A DNA stretch of 54,850 nucleotides. It comes from Candidatus Ornithospirochaeta stercorigallinarum (GTDB lineage: Bacteria > Spirochaetota > Spirochaetia > Sphaerochaetales > Sphaerochaetaceae). The stretch covers positions 1 through 54,850 of the forward strand of contig DVIF01000047.1 of the NCBI GenBank assembly GCA_018711525.1. Direction: 5' to 3'. The position numbers and the translations under genes are program-made. Shown one piece after another: positions 1-8,005 of the stretch; the stretch's first letter is position 1, and every line of letters starts with the position of its first letter. The notes under the pieces are model-generated. The model was not told where the DNA came from and did not search any database. It saw only the letters and a list, made by a program, of their open reading frames with translations.

Positions 1-93
1 ATGTATATGACTTTCACCGGGACTATGTTTGGTGTGTTTGCAGAAAACGGGGATGCGGTGTTTATCAATGGTTTCGGTTTTAAAGCCCTGTAA
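1..93 (+). CDS. C-terminal end of a probable GH43-type glycosidase (partial)
   Basis: An open frame enters from the left edge and stops at 91-93. The visible residues include FTGTMFGVFAENG and end in GFKAL. In GH43 beta-xylosidases the C-terminal concanavalin-like domain commonly closes with an FTGT(F/M)-G-(M/V)-(Y/F)A strand, so this is probably the last strand of such a domain. The gene starts outside the window. It lies just upstream of the sugar-uptake operon on the same strand, which fits a glycan-degrading role. Only 30 residues are visible, so the family call is tentative; another lectin-like beta-sandwich protein is possible. Confidence 0.45.
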   Translation: MYMTFTGTMFGVFAENGDAVFINGFGFKAL

Positions 94-142
94 TTGAGGC
101 ACTCTTTTTCGTCTGTAAGACCTCAAATAAGTGTATATGACG

Positions 143-177
143 AAAATTGCCACTTTTTCCCAAGTGGCGGAAATTTT
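143..177 (+). terminator. Hairpin terminator after the partial glycosidase gene
   Basis: GCCACTT at 149-155 pairs with AAGTGGC at 162-168, and flanking AAAATT/AATTTT can extend the stem across a small bulge. The right arm ends in a short T run. It lies between the partial gene ending at 93 and the operon starting at 343, as expected for an intrinsic terminator. Confidence 0.5.
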
Positions 178-306
178 AAGATGTTTTATTTAATTACTTT
201 ATATATAAAGAAATATCAGATTTAAATCTCGTAGATGTTTTGCAATGATTTATCATCTGGAAAATTCTGACATAACAGATTAGAAACTGACTATTTACAA
301 AAAATA

Positions 307-337
307 AACCTCCGAAAAGAAAATAACTTAGGAGGTT
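307..337 (+). promoter_or_regulatory. Hairpin that covers the Shine-Dalgarno site of the first operon gene
   Basis: AACCTCC at 307-313 is the exact complement of GGAGGTT at 331-337, the ribosome-binding site 5 nt before the ATG at 343. The loop is 17 nt and A-rich. If it forms, the 7-bp stem hides the ribosome-binding site and lowers translation of the first permease. No known riboswitch is recognised upstream. No convincing promoter was seen in the AT-rich 178-306 stretch. Confidence 0.4.
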
Positions 338-342
338 GAACG

Positions 343-1308
343 ATGGCTGTTATGAAAAAAAAGTCCGCAGCGATGGATTTTGATGGAATGGCAGAACTAC
401 CGCTTTCTAAGAAGTTGAAGAAAGACTGGAGTAAGAATAAAGGTCTTTATCTTTTATTTGTTCCCGTCCTTCTTTGGTATCTGATATTCCAGTATGGACC
501 GATGATCGGTCTTTCCATTGCTTTTGAGGACTATAAACCAAGCCTTGGATTTTTCGGAAGCCCATTTGTAGGGTTCAAGCATTTCATTAATTTTTTCCAG
601 GATTTCTATTTTCAGAGGGTTTTCTTCAATACGATAAGGATTGCAGTCCTTACTCTCGTATGTACGTTCCCTGCCCCTATCATTCTGGCATTGCTCATAA
701 ATGAGCTGAAGAGCAGAAGATTGTCTAAATTCGTCCAGACAATCACATATATCCCTCATTTCATTTCGATTGTCGTTGTCGTTTCCATAATGATGGATCT
801 GACCGCCAGGGATGGAGCCATTACTTATTTTTTGAGCAAATTCGGTTTTGAACCGGTGACGATGCTCAATCAAAAGGAGTATTTCCTGCCGCTTTATATC
901 ATTTCCGCCATCTGGCAGAACATCGGTTGGAACTCCATAATCTATCTTTCCGCACTTACTTCAATTGATGCAGAGCTCTACGAGGCTGCACGCATCGATG
1001 GCGCCGGGAAATTCAGGCAGCTTGTTTCCGTGACTCTTCCGTGCCTTCTTCCCACCATCATAGTCATGCTCATACTTCAGGTCGGTAAGATGTTCAATGT
1101 CGGATATGAGAAGATCATATTGATGTACAATCCTCTGACTTATGAAGTTGCAGACGTAATCAATACATATGTCTACAGGAAAGGTCTTCTTGAGATGAAC
1201 TGGTCGTATTCTGCTGCGGTAGGATTCTTCAATTCCACTGTAAGCTTCCTGCTTGTATGGATTACAAACAAGTTCAGCAACCGTGTAAGCGGAAACAGTC
1301 TTTGGTAA
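343..1308 (+). CDS. lplB: ABC sugar transporter permease, LplB family
   Basis: This inner-membrane permease belongs to an oligosaccharide ABC importer of the LplB/YtcP type. The 321-residue protein has a basic cytoplasmic N-terminus, a first membrane span near residues 35-60, and several further spans. The EAA loop that docks the ATPase is visible near residues 212-235 (YEAARIDGAGK). The start is supported by GGAGGTT 5 nt upstream. It is the first gene of the long operon, 12 nt before the second permease. No ATPase gene lies in the cluster, so a shared MsmX-type ATPase elsewhere probably powers it, as is known for this family. The substrate is inferred from neighbours to be an oligosaccharide with uronate units. 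Confidence 0.9.
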   Translation: MAVMKKKSAAMDFDGMAELPLSKKLKKDWSKNKGLYLLFVPVLLWYLIFQYGPMIGLSIAFEDYKPSLGFFGSPFVGFKHFINFFQDFYFQRVFFNTIRIAVLTLVCTFPAPIILALLINELKSRRLSKFVQTITYIPHFISIVVVVSIMMDLTARDGAITYFLSKFGFEPVTMLNQKEYFLPLYIISAIWQNIGWNSIIYLSALTSIDAELYEAARIDGAGKFRQLVSVTLPCLLPTIIVMLILQVGKMFNVGYEKIILMYNPLTYEVADVINTYVYRKGLLEMNWSYSAAVGFFNSTVSFLLVWITNKFSNRVSGNSLW

Positions 1309-1320
1309 GAGGAGGGGGAT

Positions 1321-2199
1321 ATGAAAGTAAGAACAACGACGGGGGAGAAGATATTTGATGTCGTAAACGTCATCATATGTATTTTCCTGACACTGGCGGT
1401 TTTGATACCGATTTTGAACATCGTATTTGCATCCATTTCCGATCCTGTAGAGGTCATGAAGCATCAAGGGCTTTTCCTCTGGCCGAAGGGGTTTACGACA
1501 AAGGCATATGAGATTGTCGCCCAGAATCCGAATATCATTTCAGGGTACATGAATACAATCTTCATCGTTGTCGTCGGCACGGCATTGAATGTCCTGCTGT
1601 CCTTGATCGGTGCGTATGTACTCTCAAGAAAGGATGCGATGCTTGTGAAGATATTCACATTGATGATCGTCTTCACCATGTATTTCCAGGGGGGAACGAT
1701 TCCATTCTATCTGACGGTCCATACCTTGGGCCTTACAGGAACGATATGGTCACTGATCCTTCCTGTTGGAATCAATACATTCAATCTGATTGTAATGAGG
1801 ACTGCGATGGCCTCTGTTCCTGACAGCCTTCCAGAATCTGCGATGATAGATGGAGCTGGACATGCAAGAATCCTTTTCCAGATCATGACACCTCTGACGA
1901 AGGCCACTGTGGCGGTAATCACATTGTACTATGCAGTCTATCACTGGAATTCATGGTTCAATGCAATGATTTTCATCCGTGACAGGTCGCTCTATCCTCT
2001 GCAGCTTATTCTTCGTGAACTCCTGATCCAGGACGAGGCGAGCTTTGCTACGGCAGGAGGTTCGGATGCGCTAGCCCTTGCAAGTGATGCTGTCAAGTAT
2101 GCGACGATTGTTGTTGCTACTGTTCCTATTCTGATTGTCTACCCATTCCTCCAGAGATATTTTGTCAAAGGCGTTATGGTCGGTGCTGTAAAGGGGTGA
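1321..2199 (+). CDS. lplC: ABC sugar transporter permease, LplC/YtcP family
   Basis: This is the second membrane subunit of the importer (COG0395 type, 292 residues). A first span lies near residues 15-40, and an EAA-type loop near residues 168-190 reads PESAMIDGAGHARI. The C-terminus ends in the YFVKGVMVGAVKG pattern typical of the family. The start follows a GGAGGGGG ribosome-binding site. It is translated directly after the LplB-type subunit and 3 nt before the dehydrogenase gene, so transport and catabolism are in one message. The binding protein of the same importer is encoded further on at 6330. Confidence 0.9.
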   Translation: MKVRTTTGEKIFDVVNVIICIFLTLAVLIPILNIVFASISDPVEVMKHQGLFLWPKGFTTKAYEIVAQNPNIISGYMNTIFIVVVGTALNVLLSLIGAYVLSRKDAMLVKIFTLMIVFTMYFQGGTIPFYLTVHTLGLTGTIWSLILPVGINTFNLIVMRTAMASVPDSLPESAMIDGAGHARILFQIMTPLTKATVAVITLYYAVYHWNSWFNAMIFIRDRSLYPLQLILRELLIQDEASFATAGGSDALALASDAVKYATIVVATVPILIVYPFLQRYFVKGVMVGAVKG

Positions 2200-2202
2200 T
2201 GT

Positions 2203-3201
2203 ATGCGTATTGCTTATGATGACATGGTAAAGGAATTCGTAAGGGTTTTAAACAAATACGGGATTGAAGGGGAGGATGCGGTTGTTTCCGCAAAACTCTT
2301 TGCAGATGCATCGCGTGATGGTGTCCATACCCATGGGCTTCAGCGCTTTCCTAAATTCATTGCTTCCATCAAAAACGGATCTGTTGATGTTACCAAGCGT
2401 GCAGTCCCTGTAGAGAAGATCGGGATGATTGAGCGCTGGGACGGCCAGAGAGGACCAGGAAACCTCAATGCCTATATTTGCATGAACAGGGCGATTGAGC
2501 TGGCAAAGGCGAATGGTGTCGGTGTGGTTGCCCTTAGGAATACGAATCATTGGATGAGGCCAGGAAACTATGGTCTTATGGCTATCGATAATGACTGCAT
2601 CGGAATTCTCTGGACCAATACTGTTCCGAACATGCCTGCATGGGGAGGGAAGGAAGCAAAACTTGGCAACAACCCGATAGTGTTTGCTGTTCCTTACAAA
2701 GACAAACCTGTGATGGTGGATGTCGCAATGTCGATGTTCAGCTATGGCAAACTTGAAAAATACAAGAGGGAGGGTGTCTCGTGCCCTGTCGATGGCGGTA
2801 TTGATAAAGAAGGGAATATCACAAGGGATCCTTCCAAGATCCTTGAGACCCATCAGGTTTTGCCGATTGGATACTGGAAAGGTTCAGGGCTCTCATTAGT
2901 GCTGGACCTCATCGCCTCCTCTCTTTCCGGTGGCACCTATTCCCGTGGGGTGGGGAAATTGCCTGCGGAGACATCCTTGTCCCAGCTTTTCATCGTATTC
3001 GATCTCTCTGCGATGCCGGATAGGAAGCATATTGAAGAGGAGATCGGACTGACCCTTGCTGATATCGATTCATCAACTCCTGTCAAAGAGGGTTCCTCTG
3101 TCCATTACCCAGGGGAAGGAATGATGAAGACAAGGCAGGAAAGTATGAGCATCGGTGTGTTCGCAGATGACTCGCTTTGGAAGACAGTCCAGGAGCTTTG
3201 A
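2203..3201 (+). CDS. dlgD: YiaK-like 2,3-diketo-L-gulonate reductase
   Basis: This NAD(P)H-dependent oxidoreductase of the malate/lactate dehydrogenase-2 family has 332 residues, the same length I recall for E. coli YiaK. Matching motifs run through the whole chain: VHTHGLQRFPKF near residues 42-53, LRNTNHWMRPGNYG near 111-124, MSMFSYGKLE near 176-186, and GYWKGSGLSLVLD near 222-234. YiaK reduces 2,3-diketo-L-gulonate to 3-keto-L-gulonate; here a related keto-uronate or keto-aldonate is a reasonable substrate. The gene sits 3 nt after the permease gene and 1 nt before the next ORF. Family call is strong; exact substrate is inferred. Confidence 0.85.
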   Translation: MRIAYDDMVKEFVRVLNKYGIEGEDAVVSAKLFADASRDGVHTHGLQRFPKFIASIKNGSVDVTKRAVPVEKIGMIERWDGQRGPGNLNAYICMNRAIELAKANGVGVVALRNTNHWMRPGNYGLMAIDNDCIGILWTNTVPNMPAWGGKEAKLGNNPIVFAVPYKDKPVMVDVAMSMFSYGKLEKYKREGVSCPVDGGIDKEGNITRDPSKILETHQVLPIGYWKGSGLSLVLDLIASSLSGGTYSRGVGKLPAETSLSQLFIVFDLSAMPDRKHIEEEIGLTLADIDSSTPVKEGSSVHYPGEGMMKTRQESMSIGVFADDSLWKTVQEL

Positions 3202-3202
3202 T

Positions 3203-3943
3203 ATGTTGATTCCCGGTATTGTTTCAGCCACATTCAAGGAGAAAAGTGCAGAAGATGTGATCGCCTTATGCCTTAAAGCCGGACTGAAAGCCATCGAATG
3301 GAGCGAGAACTGGCATATAGCCGAAGGTGATGTGGAGGAGGCTGCGAGGATAGCTTCCCTTACAGCCATGAACAGCCTGTCTGTAGCTGCTTTCGGTTCT
3401 TATTATCGCCTGGGTGAGCATATGGACTTTTCTTCACGTATCCTTTGCGCAAAAGCCCTCGGGGCGGATGTGATAAGGATATGGGGAGGAGGAAAGCCTT
3501 CAAGTGAATTGACCGACTGCGAGAGGGCATCTCTGGTCGAGGAGGCCAGAAGTATTTCCTCTATGGCAGAGAAGGATGGACTCACAATCGCTCTTGAATG
3601 GCATAAAAATACGGTTACAGATACCAATGAGTCTGGATTGAATTTCTTGAAAGAGGTTTCAATGAGCAACTTCAAGACACTCTGGCAACCTACTCAGGTC
3701 TTGAGCATCCCAGAGCGTATCGAGGGGCTTGAAACACTTCAGGAATATCTGGTGAATCTTCATGTCTATTACTGGGATGACAGTGGTCGCCGCCCCCTCT
3801 CGGAAGGTGCAGAGATATGGAGAGAGTATCTGGATTGTGTTTCCGGGGAGCATTATGCTCTTCTGGAGTTCGTTAAGGATAATACGGTGGAGCAGTTCCT
3901 TTCAGATGCAAAGACGCTTCATGAATTAATTGATAGGAGTTAG
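3203..3943 (+). CDS. Sugar phosphate isomerase/epimerase-like TIM-barrel protein (first copy)
   Basis: This 246-residue protein is of the xylose-isomerase-like (AP endonuclease 2) fold. The start is the ATG at 3203, with AGGAG 7 nt upstream inside the end of the preceding gene; upstream in-frame codons lack a site. A likely metal-binding Glu lies in TIALEWHKN and another in YALLEFVKDN near the C-terminus. The usual central Asp-x-x-His segment is replaced by LWQPTQVLS, so the metal site may be altered. Related proteins isomerise or epimerise sugars, and some act as lyases on 3-keto-glycosides next to Gfo/Idh/MocA enzymes, which are also present here. Substrate unknown. Confidence 0.75.
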   Translation: MLIPGIVSATFKEKSAEDVIALCLKAGLKAIEWSENWHIAEGDVEEAARIASLTAMNSLSVAAFGSYYRLGEHMDFSSRILCAKALGADVIRIWGGGKPSSELTDCERASLVEEARSISSMAEKDGLTIALEWHKNTVTDTNESGLNFLKEVSMSNFKTLWQPTQVLSIPERIEGLETLQEYLVNLHVYYWDDSGRRPLSEGAEIWREYLDCVSGEHYALLEFVKDNTVEQFLSDAKTLHELIDRS

Positions 3944-3946
3944 GAA

Positions 3947-5173
3947 ATGGCAGATTTACATAGTGAAGCTTTCGATATGATCAATCCTTTTGTCATCGCA
4001 TCAAGCCCTGCGACAAGGGGAGCCGACAATGTACTTAGATGTGCGGAGTGCCGTCCAGGTGCGATTGTCCTTCGTAATTTCGGACATGGAATCGGCGGTG
4101 GTAGTTTCATCTACCCTTCAGCAGATGCCATGTACAAGGGGCAGCAGGCATTCCATTCACATGCAGTCGGTACGCAGAAGGCCGACTCCCTCGATTCCCT
4201 TGAAAAGTATTGCGAAGAGGTCAGGAAGATAAAAAAGAACATCTCCAGCGATATAAAGCTCTGGGTATCCATAGGGCACTACAGCGATATCGTTAAAGGT
4301 GGAGACTGGGATAAAGACTGGAAGAACCAGGCGAGAGAACTTAAGAATGCTGGAGCGGATGCTTTTGAACTTCATTTCAACACCCCGGGTGTTGCAGTTG
4401 CGAAAGACCGTCAGTTCAACTACTACCAGCTCGTATATAACTGCACGAAGATGATAAGGGAGACCGAGCCATCCGTGCCTGTGATGGTGAAGCTTGCCGT
4501 TGAGGCATGCGACCCTCTTACAGCGATCCGCCAGGCTGTTGCTGCCGGGGCTTCGGCTGTCGGACCTACTGCAAGATGGAAGGGATTCTATTTCGATCTC
4601 GATTGGAAGGGAACAGAAGCCCGTCCGGGTGCAGGATACGGCGGAACACAGTCCAATCCTATCGTCTGCTATGCTGTTGCAGAGGCCCGTTCGAAAGGAA
4701 TCGACATCCCGATGTTTGCAGGAGGCGGTGTCTTCTCTTATGATCAGGCTCTTCGCTATGTGATGGCAGGAAGCGACATGGTCCAGCTTGGAGCTCTTGC
4801 CTGCGCAGGTGGGCTCGGGGCAGTCAAGAGGGTGATCAAGGAATTCGGTGAGTGGATGGATAAGAATGGATACCCTGATATCAAATCCCTCAAGGGTGAC
4901 GCGCTTAAGCTTTTCAACATGGATCCTGCGTTTGCTAAAGCCAGACAGAACAAGCTTGGCGAGGCCTACCGTACCGCACAGGTCGATAGCGACAAGTGCA
5001 TAGGCTGCTCCAGATGCAGTGATGTCTGCTGGTATGATGGAATCCACATCCAGGACAGAAAGGCGAAAAAGACAGAGAACTGCATTGGTTGCGGCTACTG
5101 CTTCCAGGTATGTCCTACAGGTGCTCTTTTTGTGGAAAAGAAGAAGATCCTGGCTTCAGCTTTCGAGGATTGA
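3947..5173 (+). CDS. PreA-like flavoprotein with C-terminal double 4Fe-4S ferredoxin domain
   Basis: The 408-residue protein has an N-terminal dihydroorotate/dihydropyrimidine-dehydrogenase-like FMN barrel (about 1-330). A two-cluster ferredoxin domain follows: CIGCSRCSDVC near 351-361 and CIGCGYCFQVCP near 379-390. The first cluster motif lacks the usual trailing Pro. In dihydropyrimidine dehydrogenases the loop after ELNFSCPH carries the catalytic Cys; here the same place reads ELHFNTPGVAVAK, so pyrimidine reduction is unlikely. No PreT partner is next to it. In a sugar operon it more likely reduces an enone or keto intermediate, or passes electrons to the other flavoproteins. It starts 3 nt after the isomerase gene. 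Confidence 0.75.
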   Translation: MADLHSEAFDMINPFVIASSPATRGADNVLRCAECRPGAIVLRNFGHGIGGGSFIYPSADAMYKGQQAFHSHAVGTQKADSLDSLEKYCEEVRKIKKNISSDIKLWVSIGHYSDIVKGGDWDKDWKNQARELKNAGADAFELHFNTPGVAVAKDRQFNYYQLVYNCTKMIRETEPSVPVMVKLAVEACDPLTAIRQAVAAGASAVGPTARWKGFYFDLDWKGTEARPGAGYGGTQSNPIVCYAVAEARSKGIDIPMFAGGGVFSYDQALRYVMAGSDMVQLGALACAGGLGAVKRVIKEFGEWMDKNGYPDIKSLKGDALKLFNMDPAFAKARQNKLGEAYRTAQVDSDKCIGCSRCSDVCWYDGIHIQDRKAKKTENCIGCGYCFQVCPTGALFVEKKKILASAFED

Positions 5174-5174
5174 G

Positions 5175-6317
5175 ATGAAGAGTGTACGTGTGCTTCTAAT
5201 CGGGGTAGGAGGCTATGGGGAGAACTATCTGAAGGAGATGCTCGAAGAGGATATCCCTGATGCAGAGCTTGTTGCAATCGCCGATCCGTTTGCTTCAAAG
5301 AGTCAGTATATAGACGCGGTAAGAAGCAAAGGGATACCTGTCTTTTCCTCTCCGGCAGATTTCTATCTCAAGGGAGGGAAAGCCGATCTTGCGGTCATAT
5401 CCTCTCCGATTCATACCCACTATGACTACACAGTCATGGCTCTTGAGAATGATTCATCGGTCCTGGTTGAAAAGCCTGTTGTCATAAACACCTGCAAGAT
5501 GAGGGAGCTTATGGAAAAAGAGGAGAAGTCAGGACATTTCGTAGCGGTAGGGTATCAGCTTTGCTACTCAAGACATGTCCAGGAGCTGAAAAGGGATATC
5601 CTGAGTGGAATGTTTGGAGATCCGATACGTGCAAGGTCGCTGAGGCTGATGAGACGTGGTGACAAGTACTACGCACGAAACGGCTGGGCTGGAAAACTTT
5701 CATGCCATGGGGATTATGTCTTCGACAGTCCGCTTTCGAATGCCTGTGCGCATCAGGTCGAGAACATGCTTTATCTGCTCGGCCCTTCGTTTTCCGAGGC
5801 ATGCGATGTGACGAGCGTCGACGGCATACTTTACAAGGGAAGACCGGATATCCAGAATTTCGATGCAGCTGCGATAAGGATGCTCACCGATACAGGCATC
5901 CCCCTCTACTACTATACCGCCCATCCTGTGGATGCGGCGAAAATAGGTCCGATGAGTACGTTCGAGTTCTCAGATGCCGTTATTGAAGAATCCCAGGGGG
6001 GCTTTATTGCCGAATTCAATGACGGAAGAAGGAAGGAGTACCGCCCTCATGCCGAAGAGAAGAGGATGCAGAAGCTGTACGATGCCATTGCCTGTGTCAA
6101 GAGTGGAGAGAGGCCGGCTTGTACCCTTCAAGCATCGATTGGGCATATAAGCGTAGTACTGAAGACTGAGCAACTACCAGTGTATCTGCGTTATGACGCA
6201 GTCAGGAAGAGTGTGGATGATGATGGCTATTATTCAATTCCAGGGCTTGAAGATGAATTCACATCTTCCTATGAAAAATGGAAACTACCGGATAGGAGAT
6301 CCGGAAAAGAATACTAA
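5175..6317 (+). CDS. Gfo/Idh/MocA family oxidoreductase (first copy)
   Basis: The 380-residue NAD(P)-dependent sugar dehydrogenase starts at the ATG at 5175, 1 nt after the previous stop, with GAGGA upstream. The Rossmann motif GVGGYG is at residues 10-15 and the family EKP motif (LVEKPV) near residue 98. The usual active-site helix GGGxxxxxxxHxxD is replaced by SPLSNACAHQVENM: the His is kept but the following Asp is not in place. It may therefore act on a different ring position or group than the two other family members in this operon. Substrate unknown; it probably oxidises a sugar hydroxyl to a ketone. Confidence 0.8.
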   Translation: MKSVRVLLIGVGGYGENYLKEMLEEDIPDAELVAIADPFASKSQYIDAVRSKGIPVFSSPADFYLKGGKADLAVISSPIHTHYDYTVMALENDSSVLVEKPVVINTCKMRELMEKEEKSGHFVAVGYQLCYSRHVQELKRDILSGMFGDPIRARSLRLMRRGDKYYARNGWAGKLSCHGDYVFDSPLSNACAHQVENMLYLLGPSFSEACDVTSVDGILYKGRPDIQNFDAAAIRMLTDTGIPLYYYTAHPVDAAKIGPMSTFEFSDAVIEESQGGFIAEFNDGRRKEYRPHAEEKRMQKLYDAIACVKSGERPACTLQASIGHISVVLKTEQLPVYLRYDAVRKSVDDDGYYSIPGLEDEFTSSYEKWKLPDRRSGKEY

Positions 6318-6329
6318 AGGAGGAAAAAC

Positions 6330-7940
6330 ATGAAAACCATTAAAAGGTTAGCTGTTTTAGCACTCGTTTTCGTTCTTGTTCTTCCTGTTTTTGCAGGTGG
6401 ATCAAAGGAGAAGGCAACAACAGAAGATGGAAGACCTATAATTACGATGTGGGCTCCAATAAACCCTAACATCACACAGGTCGCACAGAGCTTCGATCAG
6501 ACTGCCTATTGGCAGGAGCTTATGGAGCGCACAGGTGTTCAGATTGAATTTGAGCATGCTTCATCAAGTAATGATTCCGTACTGACTGAGAATTTCAACA
6601 TTCTCATCGCTTCCGGCGATTATCCGGACATCATCCAGTACAAGTGGATTGATTACCCCGGCGGACCGGCGGCAGCAATTGCAGATGGCGTCATAATCCC
6701 TTTAAATGATGTCTTCGAGCAGTATTGTCCGAACATCACGGCATTCCTTGAATCACATCCTGATATCGCCAAGATGATTTCAACGGACGATGGAACGTAT
6801 TACTGCTTCCCGTTCCTCAGAGGCACAAGCTATGAGAACAACAATCTCCTCTTCTCCGAAGGATGGGTATGGAGGAAGGACCTTCTGGATAAGGCAGGTC
6901 TTGATGTCCCTGAGACACCGGAGGAGCTCTACGAGGCCCTTGTGGCTTTCAAGGAGATGGGCATTCAGATTCCTCTTTCAATCCGCCGCGACCACATCTC
7001 ACGTGTCCTTGCTCCTGGATTTGATTCATTCGGTGATTCGATTCAGAGCTTCTACGTAGTCGATGGTGTCGTACACAATGGATATGTCGAGGAGAACAGG
7101 AAGGAGTATCTCAAGTTTGCAAACAAGCTCTATGAAGAGGGACTTCTTGACAACGACTATCTTTCTGTAGACAAGAACAAGCTTGCAGTAAATGTTCTCA
7201 ACGGCCTCTGCGGTGCCGCATATGCTCCAGGCGGATCTGGAATCGGAACATGGCTACCTGCAATGAGACAATCGGATCCTTCCGTCGAGCTTGTTTCAGC
7301 TCGTCCTATCTCCCCTGAAAAGGGAAGGCTTTCAATGTTCGCAAAGATGAGCGACATCTATTCGAATACTGGTTCCTCATCTGCCATCACTACATCCTGC
7401 AAGGATATTGAAACAGTAGCCAGATTCCTCGATTTCTCATACTCAGAAGAAGGCATCCTCCTTGATAACTTCGGAATCGAAGGCGAAACATATGAGATGG
7501 TTGATGGCTATCCGAAGTATACGGATAAGATCGTACCTACATCTGATGATGGATTGACATCTGAAGGTTATACGATCAGTCAGGCGCTTTCCATGTATAC
7601 AAGGACCTATGCGACAGGTGGCTACATCCAGGATCCACGCTATCTTGAGCAGTACTACTCCCTGCCTGAACTTCAGGAGGCGATAAACCTCTGGGCTCAG
7701 ACAGATTACGGTAAGTACATCTATCCACCAGCATCCACAACCGCAGAGGAAGCATCTGAACTGGCATCCATCATGAACAGCATCAACACATATGTCGATG
7801 AGATGGAATCAAGGTTCATCACAGGTATTTCAGATATCGATGCAGAATGGGACGGCTATGTGGAGCAGCTCAAGAACTTCGGTATCGAAAGGGCGATTGA
7901 AATCAAACAGGAAGCCTACGACAGGTATATGTCAAAGTAG
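6330..7940 (+). CDS. lplA: ABC transporter extracellular sugar-binding protein, LplA type
   Basis: The 536-residue secreted solute-binding protein captures oligosaccharides for the LplB/LplC permeases. A basic N-terminus and hydrophobic core end in LPVFAGGSKEK, a cleavage pattern common in spirochaete binding proteins; no lipobox Cys is present, so it is probably periplasmic rather than lipidated. IASGDYPDIIQ near residues 90-105 and several aromatic segments fit family-1 sugar-binding proteins of the large LplA group. A strong AAAGGAGG site precedes the ATG. The gene is followed by a structured element (7950-7990) that may stabilise or process the message. Confidence 0.88.
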   Translation: MKTIKRLAVLALVFVLVLPVFAGGSKEKATTEDGRPIITMWAPINPNITQVAQSFDQTAYWQELMERTGVQIEFEHASSSNDSVLTENFNILIASGDYPDIIQYKWIDYPGGPAAAIADGVIIPLNDVFEQYCPNITAFLESHPDIAKMISTDDGTYYCFPFLRGTSYENNNLLFSEGWVWRKDLLDKAGLDVPETPEELYEALVAFKEMGIQIPLSIRRDHISRVLAPGFDSFGDSIQSFYVVDGVVHNGYVEENRKEYLKFANKLYEEGLLDNDYLSVDKNKLAVNVLNGLCGAAYAPGGSGIGTWLPAMRQSDPSVELVSARPISPEKGRLSMFAKMSDIYSNTGSSSAITTSCKDIETVARFLDFSYSEEGILLDNFGIEGETYEMVDGYPKYTDKIVPTSDDGLTSEGYTISQALSMYTRTYATGGYIQDPRYLEQYYSLPELQEAINLWAQTDYGKYIYPPASTTAEEASELASIMNSINTYVDEMESRFITGISDIDAEWDGYVEQLKNFGIERAIEIKQEAYDRYMSK

Positions 7941-7949
7941 GAGGCCTTT

Positions 7950-7990
7950 AGGGCAGGTCGGCCTAGGGGGGTTCGAATCCCCCCTGCCTT
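7950..7990 (+). ncRNA. tRNA-like minihelix (acceptor plus T arm) between two operon genes
   Basis: A 5-bp GGGGG/CCCCC stem (7967-7971 with 7979-7983) encloses TTCGAAT, so GTTCGAATC matches the tRNA T-loop consensus exactly. Bases 7950-7956 pair with 7984-7990 over 7 bp (one G-T pair), like an acceptor stem. Only 10 nt replace the D and anticodon arms, so it is not a translating tRNA. It lies in the 65-nt gap between the binding-protein and lyase genes. Possible roles are an RNase P or RNase Z processing site, an mRNA-stabilising hairpin, or a tRNA remnant left by integration. The fold is seen; the role is inferred. Confidence 0.5.
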
Positions 7991-8005
7991 AATATTGGAG
8001 AGATT

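Noticed and set aside
4157-5047. A 296-residue minus-strand ORF opposite the PreA-like gene
   Set aside because: It is antisense to a clear Fe-S flavoprotein, has no start signal, and reads as a low-homology, Ser/Cys/His-rich shadow.
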